This document shows positions 7,479-15,417 of a stretch of 35,242 bases of DNA, piece after piece. The notes beneath the pieces are model-generated. The model searched no databases and was not told where the DNA came from. It saw nothing but the letters and a program-made list of their open reading frames with translations. The DNA is taken from contig JAJZRJ010000028.1 of assembly GCA_021802775.1 (NCBI GenBank), forward strand, positions 1 through 35,242, given 5' to 3'. The first letter of the stretch is position 1; each line of letters starts with the position of its first letter. The translations under genes were made by a program, and so were the position numbers. This stretch comes from Deltaproteobacteria bacterium (GTDB lineage Bacteria > Desulfobacterota > Desulfobulbia > Desulfobulbales > Desulfurivibrionaceae).

Positions 7479-8528
7479 ATGTCACGGAGCGAACACGGCA
7501 TGTGCGATGAACAGCGGCGGTCATTTCTGAAGCTCTCTGGCCTTCTGGGCCTTGGTGCGGCGGGTGCCGCATTGCTGCCGGCCGCCAAGGCCGAGGCAGT
7601 GCTGTTTGGCAACAACGAGTACAAGGTGTCACGCACCAAGCTCGCCATGGGCTCCTTTGTTGCCATCACCGCCATCCACTCCTCCCGCGATCAGGCGGAG
7701 CAGGCCATTGGCCTTGCCTTCGAGGAGATCGATCGTCTGGCCAAGCTCCTGAGCCGGCACGACAGCAGCACGCCGGTCTCCCACCTGAACCGCACCGGAA
7801 CGCTGCCGGCTGCGCCGGTGGAGGTGCTCGAGGTGGTGAGCCGGTCGCTGGCCCTGCACCGCGAGACCAATGGCGCCTTCGACATTACGGTAAAGCCGAT
7901 CCTCGATCTTTATCAGGAGCGCTTTGCCAAGGGCGCCACCCCGAGCGAGGCCGAGATCAAGGCCCTGCTGCCGCAGGTGGGCAGCGAGCATCTCCGTTAC
8001 CAGGGTGGCAATATTGCCATGTCCCGTCAGGGCATGGGCATCACCCTCGATGGTATCGCGCCGGGCTACATCGTGGACCGCGCCTCGGAGGTGCTGAGCC
8101 GCCAAGGCGTGACCAACCACCTGATCAACTGCAGCGGCGACATCCGGGTGAGCGGCACCGCGGCCAAGGGCAAGCCGTGGACCGTGGCCATCCAGGACCC
8201 GGCCAAGGGCAAGGCCTATCCCCAGGTGGTGCGCATGACCAGCGGCGCCATCTCCACTTCCGGCGACTACGAACTCTACTACGACCGGGAGAAGATGTTC
8301 CACCACATCGTCAACAGCCACACCGGCCATTCGCCGGTTGCCTTGACCAGCGTCACCGTCACCGCCCCGAGCGTGATGGAGGCGGATGCCCTGGCCACGG
8401 CGCTCTGCGTCATGGAGCCGGCCCAGGGGCTCGCCCTGATCAACCGCCGTCCCGGTTGCGCCAGCTTCCAGATCGGTCGCGACGGCGCCACCCGCCACTC
8501 CGCCGGCTGGACTGCCAAACTGGTCTAG
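7479..8528 (+). CDS. apbE: FAD:protein FMN transferase ApbE, Tat-exported
   Basis: ApbE uses FAD to attach FMN through a phosphoester to threonine of RnfD/RnfG-type proteins. The 349-residue protein begins with a twin-arginine signal (EQRRSFLKLSGLLGLGAAG), so it acts in the periplasm. Family segments include MGSFVAITAIHS, NGAFDITVKPILDLY, GITLDGIAPGYIVDRA, NCSGDIRVSG, SGAISTSGDYE and HHIVNSHTGHSPV. AAAGGA lies seven bases upstream of the start. It follows rnfB by 48 bases in the same direction and is almost certainly co-transcribed to mature the Rnf flavoproteins. Its 3' end overlaps aat by four bases on the opposite strand. Confidence 0.95.
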   Translation: MSRSEHGMCDEQRRSFLKLSGLLGLGAAGAALLPAAKAEAVLFGNNEYKVSRTKLAMGSFVAITAIHSSRDQAEQAIGLAFEEIDRLAKLLSRHDSSTPVSHLNRTGTLPAAPVEVLEVVSRSLALHRETNGAFDITVKPILDLYQERFAKGATPSEAEIKALLPQVGSEHLRYQGGNIAMSRQGMGITLDGIAPGYIVDRASEVLSRQGVTNHLINCSGDIRVSGTAAKGKPWTVAIQDPAKGKAYPQVVRMTSGAISTSGDYELYYDREKMFHHIVNSHTGHSPVALTSVTVTAPSVMEADALATALCVMEPAQGLALINRRPGCASFQIGRDGATRHSAGWTAKLV

Positions 8529-9208
8529 TCTCGCTGCCAACCGCCCCGGCGTTCTTCCTTGCCGAGGGCGGCAGCCAGTCGCTGCTGGAACTCGGTGCCG
8601 GCAATGGTGCGGGCGCCGAGCCGGATCAGGTGGTTGCTCGCCACCTGGCAGTCGATGAGATCGAATTCCCAGGCCATGAGCCGTTCCACTAAGGCGGCCA
8701 GGGCGAGCTTCGAGGCATTGGTCACTCGGCTGAACATCGACTCGCCAAAGAAGATGCCCCCCAAGGCCACGCCGTAGAGTCCGCCCACCAATTCCCCTCC
8801 CTGCCAGCACTCCACCGAATGGGCATGGCCCAGCCGGTGGAGTTCAGTATAGGCTGCCTGCATCGCCTCGTCGATCCAGGTGCCGTTGCCTTCATCAGCG
8901 CGCAGCGCGGCACAATCCCCGATTACCTGGGTAAAGGCGGTGTCGAAGGTGATGGTGAAGCGTTCCTGCCGCCGCAGCCGTTCGCTACGGCGGGAGAGGT
9001 GGAATTCGTCCGGGAAGAGGACGCAGCGCGGGTCCGGCGCCCACCAGAGGATCGGCTCGCCCGGCGAATACCAGGGAAAGATGCCCAGTTGGTAGGCAAG
9101 CAGCAGGCGGGGAACGGAAAGGTCGCCGCCCACGGCGAGCAGGCCGTCCTCGCGGGCAAGTTCCGGCGGCGGGAAGAGGATGGCGTCAGTGAGCTGGAAA
9201 ACCGGCAT
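8525..9208 (-). CDS. aat: Leucyl/phenylalanyl-tRNA--protein transferase
   Basis: Aat transfers Leu or Phe from tRNA to N-terminal Arg/Lys of proteins, marking them for the N-end rule protease pathway. The 227-residue protein shows the family hallmarks GLLAVGGDLSVPRLLLAYQ, GIFPWYSPGEPILWWAPDPR, GTWIDEAMQAAY, HAHSVECWQGGELVGGLYG and FFGESMFS. Length and motif order are standard. It is convergent with apbE and overlaps it by four bases. A palindromic element starts 17 bases beyond its start codon. Confidence 0.95.
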   Translation of the reverse strand: MPVFQLTDAILFPPPELAREDGLLAVGGDLSVPRLLLAYQLGIFPWYSPGEPILWWAPDPRCVLFPDEFHLSRRSERLRRQERFTITFDTAFTQVIGDCAALRADEGNGTWIDEAMQAAYTELHRLGHAHSVECWQGGELVGGLYGVALGGIFFGESMFSRVTNASKLALAALVERLMAWEFDLIDCQVASNHLIRLGARTIAGTEFQQRLAAALGKEERRGGWQRD

Positions 9209-9225
9209 GGGTCAGGTAATGAAGA

Positions 9226-9330
9226 AATTAAAATGAAGAATGAAGAGTGGCAACGGTTCAGGCAACCGGGTAAAGAAAATATGCGCCGCTTCCGTTGCAA
9301 TTCTTCATTCTGCCTTCTCAATTTTTAATT
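9226..9330. repeat. Palindromic element upstream of aat, overlapping the 3' end of the oxidoreductase gene
   Basis: The left arm (9226-9256, with GAATGAAG and GGCAACGG) is complementary to the right arm (9292-9330, with CCGTTGC, CTTCATTC and TTTTTAATT), with small gaps. The interior is about 35 bases. The right arm supplies the last codons and the TGA stop (9305-9307) of the minus-strand oxidoreductase, so that protein's tail (ELKIEKAE) is element-encoded. It has the same architecture as the elements at 2666 and 6447, but a different sequence. Confidence 0.65.
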
Positions 9331-10783
9331 CGTGTGTCCCGCAGGCGCTTCCCTGGTAACGAAAGAGGAGAGCGAGCGCCCTCCTGACCCGCGGGGAAAA
9401 CAATTTTTCGGCCAGCGGCAATCCAGCCACCCGCTTGGTGATCTCGCCCACCGTAGGGTACGGATGGACCGCCGTTGCCAGGGTGGCGAGGGAAACCTTG
9501 CCGTTCACGGCCGCCACCCATTCGTTCAGGAGTTCGCCGGCGTGGAGCCCGAAGATCTGCACCCCCAGCGGCTTTCCTCTCCGGCTGGTCAGCAGCTTGA
9601 TCAGGCCTCGGCCCTCCCCCTCGGCAAGGCTGCGATCGTTCATGGCGAACTCCTCGCGCCATACCGTGTACTCGATGCCGGCAGCCTGGGCCCGCTTTTC
9701 GTTCATGCCGATGGAGGCCAATTCCGGCTCGATATAGGTACACCAGGGCAGCCAGGTGTAATCGACCTTGCGCGGCAAGTGGAAAATGGCGTTGGTCAGT
9801 ACCACGGAGCCCTCGTAGCCAGCGGCGTGGGTGAACTGGTGGCGGCCGAGCACGTCACCGGCGGCATAGATATGCTGCTGGCTGGTGCGCAGCCGCTGAT
9901 CCACCGCAATGCCGTACTGGTCGCAGGCGACCCCGATTTCCGCCAGGCCCATTCCCTCGACGTTGGCGCTACGGCCCATGGCGACCAGAATGGCGGCGGC
10001 GCGCAGGGTTTTTTCGGCGCCGTCCGCATCCCGATAGACCACCTCGCGTTCTTTGCCCAGGTCTGCCACCCGGAGCGCCGTGGCGTTGCAGTGGAAGATC
10101 ACTCCCTCGGCCCCAAGGGCCGCCATGGCGAGATCAGCCAGGTCGTGATCTTCCTTGGTCAAAATCTGCCCGCTGCGCTGGATGACATGCACCGTGCTGC
10201 CCAGACGGCAGAAGGCCTGGGCCATCTCGATGGCGATGAGGCCGGCGCCCAGGATGATGAGTGAGGCAGGCAGCTCGTTCAGACTGAAGAGTTCGCGGTT
10301 GGTGAGGTATGGGGAATGGTCGAGGCCGTCGATGGCCGGGATCAAAGGGGATGAGCCGGTGGCAATCACCCATTTGGCCGCGGTATGTCGCTTGCCGCCA
10401 AGCCGGATGGTATGCTCGTCGGTGAAGCACGGCTCGCCAAAGGCCACCTGGGCGCCGAGCCGGCGGAAGCGCTCCACGGAATCGTGCTGCTGGATGGTGG
10501 TGATCACCGCTTTGATGCGGTCGGCCACCTGCCGGAAGTCCACGGGCGGCGGAGTGACGGCGGGCAGGCCGTAACGATGGCCGCATTTGATGGTGTGGTA
10601 GACCTGGGCGGTGCGGATCAGGGTTTTGCTTGGCACGCAGCCATGGTGGAGGCAGTCGCCGCCCAGGCGCGGTTCCTTTTCGATGAGCAGGGTCCTGGCG
10701 CCAAGGCGTGCCGCGCCGGCCGCGACGGTCAGGCCGGCGGCCCCGCCGCCGATCACGCCGATGTCAAAATTAAATCGTTCCAT
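9305..10783 (-). CDS. Pyridine nucleotide-disulfide oxidoreductase, mercuric reductase/dihydrolipoamide dehydrogenase-like
   Basis: This FAD- and NAD(P)H-dependent flavoprotein has a redox-active dithiol. The 492-residue protein has an N-terminal FAD Rossmann motif (GVIGGGAAGLTVAAGAARLG) and the CxxxxC disulfide GGDCLHHGCVPSK (Cys44, Cys49). A second nucleotide motif (LIILGAGLIAIEMAQAF) and IYAAGDVLG for FAD follow. The C-terminal HPYPTVGEITKR contains the His expected as active-site base. There is no C-terminal Cys pair or HMA domain as in true MerA, so mercury reduction is unlikely; the substrate is unknown. AAGGAG lies four bases before the ATG. The last residues come from a repeat element (9226-9330). 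Confidence 0.88.
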   Translation of the reverse strand: MERFNFDIGVIGGGAAGLTVAAGAARLGARTLLIEKEPRLGGDCLHHGCVPSKTLIRTAQVYHTIKCGHRYGLPAVTPPPVDFRQVADRIKAVITTIQQHDSVERFRRLGAQVAFGEPCFTDEHTIRLGGKRHTAAKWVIATGSSPLIPAIDGLDHSPYLTNRELFSLNELPASLIILGAGLIAIEMAQAFCRLGSTVHVIQRSGQILTKEDHDLADLAMAALGAEGVIFHCNATALRVADLGKEREVVYRDADGAEKTLRAAAILVAMGRSANVEGMGLAEIGVACDQYGIAVDQRLRTSQQHIYAAGDVLGRHQFTHAAGYEGSVVLTNAIFHLPRKVDYTWLPWCTYIEPELASIGMNEKRAQAAGIEYTVWREEFAMNDRSLAEGEGRGLIKLLTSRRGKPLGVQIFGLHAGELLNEWVAAVNGKVSLATLATAVHPYPTVGEITKRVAGLPLAEKLFSPRVRRALALLFRYQGSACGTHELKIEKAE

Positions 10784-10896
10784 GCCGCTCCTTGTAGCCC
10801 GCTGCCGCTACCGGGGCCTTTTCAGCGAATTGTACCATGTCACCTTGAGGTCGGGGTGCACTTTGTCGTCGGTTTGCGGTCGCAGTCCTGTCGTCC

Positions 10897-10925
10897 TTGT
10901 CTCATCTCGGTTTCTGTGCGACAAT
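10897..10925 (+). promoter_or_regulatory. Candidate sigma70-type promoter for the 10977 gene
   Basis: TTGTCT (10897-10902) and GACAAT (10920-10925) are separated by 17 bases; each matches the consensus at four of six positions. It lies about 50 bases upstream of the ATG at 10977, in the divergent region shared with the oxidoreductase gene. Weak evidence from sequence only. Confidence 0.3.
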
Positions 10926-10976
10926 ATGGGCAGCCCGGCTGGACCTTGTCCTTTCAGAGAGAGCGGAGCGCGTTCA

Positions 10977-11744
10977 ATGTCCATCCCCAAGACCCTTGAT
11001 GAGATCATGACCTCTGAGGTGGCACAGGAGATTGCTGGCCGCTATTTCGGCTTCCGCAAGCTCATCGAGGAGGACAAGCTTGATCTGGCCCAGAAGATCC
11101 GGGAATATTCCTTTATCCTGCAGAAGCGCATCAGCTTCGACCTCATCCGCATTTATGTCCTTTTGGGCAGCGACACACTGATCAGCGAGTTCCTGACGCT
11201 GGCCGGGCTCAGCGAACGGCTTTTTTACGATCCCTATCTGGTGGAGTCACCCACGATTGCGGCGCGGGTCTTCGAATGCCAGCGATTTCGCGGCTTCACC
11301 AAGGCAGGCCGCTTCCAGAATTTCATCCTCGACTGTTACGAAAAGCTCGTGTTCCACATTGCCCGCTACCGCGAGAAGATCGCCGAACTGGAGGCGGAGC
11401 AGGGAGCCATTGCCGAAGAGATTCGGCTTTTCTATCAGCAGAACGACCTCAACGCCATTTTGGGCTTCCTGAAACACCTGGGGGATGAAGAGATGACCGG
11501 CGCCATGCAGGGTGGCATGGAGGTCGGCCTCGCGGAGGGGCTCAGCGAAAAACTCAAGATCGAGGTGCCGCTGCCCATCGAGCAGGTGCTGCCGGTGATT
11601 CCGCCGCCCACCCCGCCCGACGCCATCCGCCATGCATTAAAGCGGATCGCCAGGGAAGCCTACCGGCAGCAACGGCCGGAGCTTCTCGCCATGTTCGATC
11701 ACAACTCCACTCCCTGTACGGAACGGGACAACCGTATCGATTGA
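10977..11744 (+). CDS. Conserved-looking helical protein of unknown function
   Basis: I do not recognise this 255-residue protein. It is predicted mostly alpha-helical and soluble, with no signal peptide or membrane segment. It is rich in charged residues, with a coiled-coil-like stretch (YREKIAELEAEQGAIAEEI, about residues 126-144) and a proline-rich linker (VIPPPTPPDA) before a basic C-terminal region. GGAG lies eight bases before ATG 10977. Its stop lies within a few bases of the DUF504 gene start, so the two are probably translationally coupled. That suggests a shared, possibly RNA-related, role, but this is inference. Confidence 0.8.
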   Translation: MSIPKTLDEIMTSEVAQEIAGRYFGFRKLIEEDKLDLAQKIREYSFILQKRISFDLIRIYVLLGSDTLISEFLTLAGLSERLFYDPYLVESPTIAARVFECQRFRGFTKAGRFQNFILDCYEKLVFHIARYREKIAELEAEQGAIAEEIRLFYQQNDLNAILGFLKHLGDEEMTGAMQGGMEVGLAEGLSEKLKIEVPLPIEQVLPVIPPPTPPDAIRHALKRIAREAYRQQRPELLAMFDHNSTPCTERDNRID

Positions 11745-11752
11745 GGCCAGAG

Positions 11753-12010
11753 GTGCTGCCGATCCGAAAACTCCTGAGCCGCATCCGCTGGGACCGGGAG
11801 TTCGGTCAAGCGGATTTCGAAATCGGTTATTACGACCGGGTGTCAGGGGAGATTGTCCGGGTGCCATTGCGTGATCTGGTGATCGAGCCGGAGGAGCGGG
11901 AATCTTTTCTGGCGCGGGACGGGGAAGGGGGGTACCGGCGCATCCCCTTGCATCGGGTGCGCGAGGTCTATCGGAACGGCGAATGTATCTGGCAGCGGCC
12001 GGAGCGTTGA
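11753..12010 (+). CDS. DUF504 / UPF0248 family protein (MJ1316 RNA cyclic group end recognition domain)
   Basis: The 85-residue protein matches the short DUF504 family throughout: LPIRKLLSRIRWDREFGQ, FEIGYYDRVSGEIVRVPL, then RRIPLHRVREVYRNGECIW. The family is common in archaea and has been proposed from genomic context to recognise RNA ends with cyclic phosphate groups. That role is not shown here. The start is taken as GTG 11753, preceded by GAGG six bases upstream, because it yields the usual N-terminus. A TTG at 11741, overlapping the previous stop, is the alternative and adds four residues. It is downstream of and coupled to the unknown helical protein, and convergent with mtgA 11 bases away. 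Confidence 0.85.
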   Translation: MLPIRKLLSRIRWDREFGQADFEIGYYDRVSGEIVRVPLRDLVIEPEERESFLARDGEGGYRRIPLHRVREVYRNGECIWQRPER

Positions 12011-12021
12011 GGGAGGCGAGA

Positions 12022-12774
12022 TCAGCTCTTTTGGGCCTTCTTGGTCAACGGTTTTATGTAACCGGTACCGCCCAGTTGCCGCATCTGCTGTTGGATGCGC
12101 CAGGCGCGGTCCTGGATGTAGCCCGAGGGCTGGATGGCGTTGGAGCGCAGGGGGCTCGGGAGGATGGCGGCGAGAATCGCGGCCTCGGCCCGATTCAGCT
12201 TGGCCGCTGGCTTGTGAAAGTAGGTATGGCTGGCAGCCTCGGTACCGAAGATGCCGGGGCCGAATTCGGCGATATTGAGGTAGACTTCCATAATTCGTTG
12301 CTTGGGCCAGAATGACTCGAGAAGCAGGGTGAAATAGGCCTCGGCCCCCTTGCGCACAAAATTCTGGCCGGGCCAGAGGAAGAGGTTTTTGGCTACCTGC
12401 TGGCTGATGGTGCTGGCGCCGCGCTGCCGCTTGTGGCGCTGGTTGTATTCCCACGCCTTGGACATGGCGTTGAAGTCGAAGCCCTCATGGTTGAGGAATT
12501 TCTGATCCTCGGCTGCCACCACGGCAAGCGGGACGTGAGGCGATATCCGATCGATCCCGACCCACCGGTAGCGTAAATGGAATTTTCTGCCCTTGGTTTC
12601 CCCCCAGAGTGAGGCGACCTGGCGCTGCACCATGAGCGAACTGAACGGCACCGGCACCCAGCGGAAGAGCACAGTCAGGCCGATGCTGCCGGCAAAGAAA
12701 AAGAAAAGTACCTTGAGCAGGATGGTACGTAGGGTGCGGAATCGATGGGAAGCCTTGGCCAGGCGAACGGACAT
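12022..12774 (-). CDS. mtgA: Monofunctional biosynthetic peptidoglycan transglycosylase MtgA
   Basis: MtgA polymerises lipid II into glycan strands at the outer face of the inner membrane (GT51 family). The protein has one N-terminal membrane anchor (ILLKVLFFFFAGSIGLTVLF). The catalytic-site motif AAEDQKFLNHEGFD (Glu89 from this start), the donor-site motif RGASTISQQVAKNLFLWPG and EVYLNIAEFGPGIFG follow. The start at 12774 gives 250 residues, near the family norm, but lacks a clear ribosome-binding site. In-frame ATGs at 12819 and 12954 are alternatives. The last has GGAG very close upstream, but would add about 60 residues that do not look like a normal N-terminus. Confidence 0.92.
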   Translation of the reverse strand: MSVRLAKASHRFRTLRTILLKVLFFFFAGSIGLTVLFRWVPVPFSSLMVQRQVASLWGETKGRKFHLRYRWVGIDRISPHVPLAVVAAEDQKFLNHEGFDFNAMSKAWEYNQRHKRQRGASTISQQVAKNLFLWPGQNFVRKGAEAYFTLLLESFWPKQRIMEVYLNIAEFGPGIFGTEAASHTYFHKPAAKLNRAEAAILAAILPSPLRSNAIQPSGYIQDRAWRIQQQMRQLGGTGYIKPLTKKAQKS

Positions 12775-13045
12775 GGCCGGCGGGGCAAAAACGCCCGAGG
12801 CATTATCGGGAACATGCATGCTTGACTGACAGTCCCGGCACGCCGGGAACCTCCTGCCTCCAATGGGTGACCGCAGTTTCGTGATCCCCGTATAGACCGG
12901 GAACGAAGGCCGGTTTATAGCCGATTCTCCCGGGGAGCGCAAGTGTAATGACATTTTCTCCGTAAAGCCAGTGACTTAACCGAGAGGGGTGCTTATCGTA
13001 TGACCAGGAGAAAGGCAACCTGACCTTCCACTCGTGAGGTGCGCG

Positions 13046-14095
13046 ATGAAGACCTTGCTGATTCTTTTCTGGGCCTTGGCAGCGCTGTTGACGGTCGTTG
13101 CCGGTGAGACCGGGGCGGCGGAGCGACCGCTCAAAAAGGCCACCTTTGCCGGCGGGTGTTTCTGGTGCATGGAGCCGCCTTTTGAGAAGCTCGACGGGGT
13201 GATCGCCGTGACCTCAGGCTACATGGGCGGCAGGACGGCGAATCCGACCTACGAGAACTATGCGGCCGGCGGCCACCTGGAGGTGATCGCGGTGACTTAT
13301 GATCCGGCCCGGGTGAGCTACCAGCAGTTGCTCGACACCTTCTGGCGCCAGATCGACCCCACCGACGCCGGCGGGCAGTTCGTGGACCGCGGCCATGCCT
13401 ACACCACGGCGATTTTTTATCATGACGCGGAGCAGCGGCAGCTGGCCGAGAGTTCGAAAAAGGCCATCGCCGCAAGCCGGATCTTTGCCAAGCCGATTGT
13501 TACGCCGATCCTGCCGGTAGCCACGTTTTACCCGGCTGAGGCCTACCATCAGGACTACTACAAGAATAATCCCCTCCGCTACAAATGGTACCGCCGCGGC
13601 TCGGGCCGGGATCGCTTCCTCGACGCGGTCTGGGGCAAGGATCGCGACAAAGGCGCCGTCAAAAAGCCCGACCGCGGTGAGCTCAAAAAACGCCTCACCC
13701 CCATGCAGTACAAAGTGACCCAGGAAAATGGCACCGAACCGCCCTTTGACAACGCGTACTGGAACAACAAACGGGCCGGCATTTATGTGGATGTGGTCTC
13801 CGGTGAGCCGCTCTTCAGCTCGCTCGACAAGTTCGACTCAGGTACCGGCTGGCCGAGCTTCACCCGGCCGCTGGTGCCGGCCAATATCGTGGAAAAGGAG
13901 GATCGTTCCTGGTTCTCGACCCGTACCGAGGTACGGAGCCGCGGGGCCGATTCCCACCTCGGCCATGTCTTTGCCGACGGCCCCAAGCCGACCGGCCTGC
14001 GCTACTGCCTGAACTCGGCGGCTCTGCGCTTTGTGCCGGTGGAGGAGATGGAGAAGCAAGGGCACGGTGAGTTCTTAAAGCTGTTCAAGAAGTAG
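13046..14095 (+). CDS. msrAB: Exported bifunctional methionine sulfoxide reductase MsrA-MsrB
   Basis: MsrA reduces the S-epimer and MsrB the R-epimer of methionine sulfoxide. The 349-residue fusion begins with a signal peptide ([19 protein letters not shown]), so it probably repairs periplasmic proteins. The MsrA domain has the active site GGCFWCMEP (Cys38) and AEAYHQDYY. The MsrB domain has [31 protein letters not shown] and the catalytic Cys321 in [11 protein letters not shown]. The zinc-binding Cys pairs of E. coli MsrB are absent ([13 protein letters not shown]), as in the zinc-free subgroup. GAGG lies six bases before ATG 13046. A perfect hairpin terminator lies 25 bases past the stop. 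Confidence 0.95.
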   Translation: MKTLLILFWALAALLTVVAGETGAAERPLKKATFAGGCFWCMEPPFEKLDGVIAVTSGYMGGRTANPTYENYAAGGHLEVIAVTYDPARVSYQQLLDTFWRQIDPTDAGGQFVDRGHAYTTAIFYHDAEQRQLAESSKKAIAASRIFAKPIVTPILPVATFYPAEAYHQDYYKNNPLRYKWYRRGSGRDRFLDAVWGKDRDKGAVKKPDRGELKKRLTPMQYKVTQENGTEPPFDNAYWNNKRAGIYVDVVSGEPLFSSLDKFDSGTGWPSFTRPLVPANIVEKEDRSWFSTRTEVRSRGADSHLGHVFADGPKPTGLRYCLNSAALRFVPVEEMEKQGHGEFLKLFKK

Positions 14096-14119
14096 GGCCC
14101 CTGGTGGCGTCAGGGCAAA

Positions 14120-14146
14120 AAAGAACCGCGGATTCCGCGGTTCTTT
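14120..14146. terminator. Bidirectional rho-independent terminator between msrAB and the cytochrome c gene
   Basis: A perfect 12-base inverted repeat AAAGAACCGCGG / CCGCGGTTCTTT with a three-base loop (att) sits between two convergent genes. The flanking A-run on the left and T-rich right arm allow it to work in both directions. Confidence 0.85.
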
Positions 14147-14184
14147 GTAATTGAGCTCCCAACCTGGGAGCAGCTGCCTCACCG

Positions 14185-14586
14185 TCAGCAGCTGTCGTTG
14201 AGGTCCTGGGAGTTTTTGGCCCAGCGGTAGAGGTAGTCGTTCAGTCGCATCTGCTCCTCCATGGTCATCTGACCCCAGGAGCCGTCCTTGGCGCAGGCTG
14301 GGTATTTCTCGGTGAAGACCCGGTTCCAGGCCTCGGAGTTCTTGGATTCCACCCAGAGAAAGGGGGCGCCTTTGCTGTTGCCCTGGCTGTGGCAACTTTT
14401 GCAGCGCTCCTGGAAGAGCTTGCCGCCCTGGCCCCAGGGCCGGCTTTCCCATTCCAGCGGGCCGTCGTCGAGGTAGCGGCAAGTCTGGGTGGTTTCGTCG
14501 AAGCGGGTCTTGGGTGCGGCATGGAGTTCGATGACGGCAACGGTGGAGAGGAACAACGCGGCACAGAGGACAAGGGACTCGCGCAT
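14185..14586 (-). CDS. Small periplasmic monoheme cytochrome c
   Basis: The 133-residue protein has an N-terminal signal peptide (ESLVLCAALFLSTVAVIELHA) and one heme c attachment motif, CKSCH (residues 62-66). This sits in the context GGKLFQERCKSCHSQGN, as in class I-like cytochromes. A Met-rich stretch (GQMTMEEQMRLNDYLYRW) could provide the distal ligand. Extra cysteines (Cys36, one near residue 97 and the C-terminal residue) may form a disulfide. AGGAGG lies five bases before the ATG. It is divergent from the adjacent TetR-type regulator, which is the likely controller. The redox partner is unknown. Confidence 0.85.
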   Translation of the reverse strand: MRESLVLCAALFLSTVAVIELHAAPKTRFDETTQTCRYLDDGPLEWESRPWGQGGKLFQERCKSCHSQGNSKGAPFLWVESKNSEAWNRVFTEKYPACAKDGSWGQMTMEEQMRLNDYLYRWAKNSQDLNDSC

Positions 14587-14628
14587 GGCAACCTCCTGGG
14601 CGGAGATGATTTGATTTGTAACGATTGG

Positions 14629-14662
14629 TATAATTAATTAAAATATGCAGCAAAATAGTCAA
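14629..14662. promoter_or_regulatory. A/T-rich divergent promoter region, cytochrome c / TetR regulator
   Basis: On the minus strand, TTGACT (14657-14662) and ATTAAT (14633-14638) are 18 bases apart and could drive the cytochrome gene. On the plus strand, TATAAT (14629-14634) could be a -10 for the regulator, but no good -35 is seen. TAATTAATTA in the middle is a natural palindrome that a TetR dimer could bind. Sequence-based suggestion only. Confidence 0.35.
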
Positions 14663-14701
14663 TGTTTTTTTGTTCCGAACGGTATGGAAAGGACGGGGGA
14701 A

Positions 14702-15286
14702 ATGGCGCGGAACAAGCAGTTTGATGAGCAGCAGGCATTGCAGGCGGTGATGCGGCTTTTCTGGACCAAGGGTTATGGCGCCACCTCCATGCAGGATATG
14801 GAGGCAGCCACCGGGCTTACCCGCACCAGCCTCTACAACGCCTTTGGCAACAAGAACCGCCTCTTCAAGCAGGCGCTCGGTCTGTACATCACCCTGGTGC
14901 AGGAGAAGTTTCAGCGGATTGTCGAGCAGGCACCCACGGCCAGGGCCGCGATCAGCAGCCTGCTTGAGGCGGTGATCGATCTCCACTTCAGCAAGGATTC
15001 GCCCGGCGGCTGCCTGGTGGTGCTCTCGGTCATGGAGTCGAGCCAGCATGACACCGAGACCATGGCCATGGCCGAGGCGATGTTTCAGGCCGAGCAGCGG
15101 ATGCTGGTGGCGATTCTGGAGAAGGGGAAGAAGCAGGGGGAGTTGGCCGCTGATTTTCCGGTGGAAGGAACCGCCACCACCTTTGCGGCCGCGGCCTCCG
15201 GCATGGTGGTGCTGGCCAAGGCTGGGGTGCCGGCCGCGACTCTCAGTGAGATGGTCCGCACCACGGTGCGGCTGCTGGATCGCTAA
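14702..15286 (+). CDS. TetR/AcrR family transcriptional regulator
   Basis: The 194-residue protein has the N-terminal helix-turn-helix typical of TetR repressors: LFWTKGYGATSMQDMEAA, then TGLTRTSLYNAFGNKNRLF. A helical ligand-binding domain follows, with SPGGCLVVLSVMES in a position seen in many members. ATG 14702 is preceded by AAGGA eight bases upstream. An in-frame ATG at 14684 would add six residues. It is divergent from the cytochrome c gene with about 115 bases between, and it probably regulates that gene and itself. The effector cannot be read from the sequence. Confidence 0.92.
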   Translation: MARNKQFDEQQALQAVMRLFWTKGYGATSMQDMEAATGLTRTSLYNAFGNKNRLFKQALGLYITLVQEKFQRIVEQAPTARAAISSLLEAVIDLHFSKDSPGGCLVVLSVMESSQHDTETMAMAEAMFQAEQRMLVAILEKGKKQGELAADFPVEGTATTFAAAASGMVVLAKAGVPAATLSEMVRTTVRLLDR

Positions 15287-15312
15287 CCTCAGCTAAAAAA
15301 TAACGCAATAAC

Positions 15313-15339
15313 CATGAGATATTGTCTCATGCTTTGACA
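15313..15339 (+). promoter_or_regulatory. Palindromic operator and -35 box upstream of the DsrC-like gene
   Basis: CATGAGA/TCTCATG (15313-15319 and 15325-15331) form a perfect seven-base inverted repeat with a five-base spacer. It ends two bases before TTGACA (15334-15339). The best -10 (TACTGT, 15355-15360) is only 15 bases downstream and weak. The layout resembles a regulator site at a promoter about 80 bases upstream of the start codon. Confidence 0.4.
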
Positions 15340-15417
15340 ATGTTCCCTGTTTTTTACTGTTTTTTCAGAGGTGCCGTGTTGCCGACTTTTCTGTTCACCC
15401 AAAAGGGGAGGGGGCCG

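Noticed and set aside
12775..12954. N-terminal extension of MtgA to the ATG at 12954
   Set aside because: The added ~60 residues (MSLHLRSPGESAINRP...) do not resemble a leader or the family N-terminus, although GGAG is close to that ATG; kept only as an alternative.
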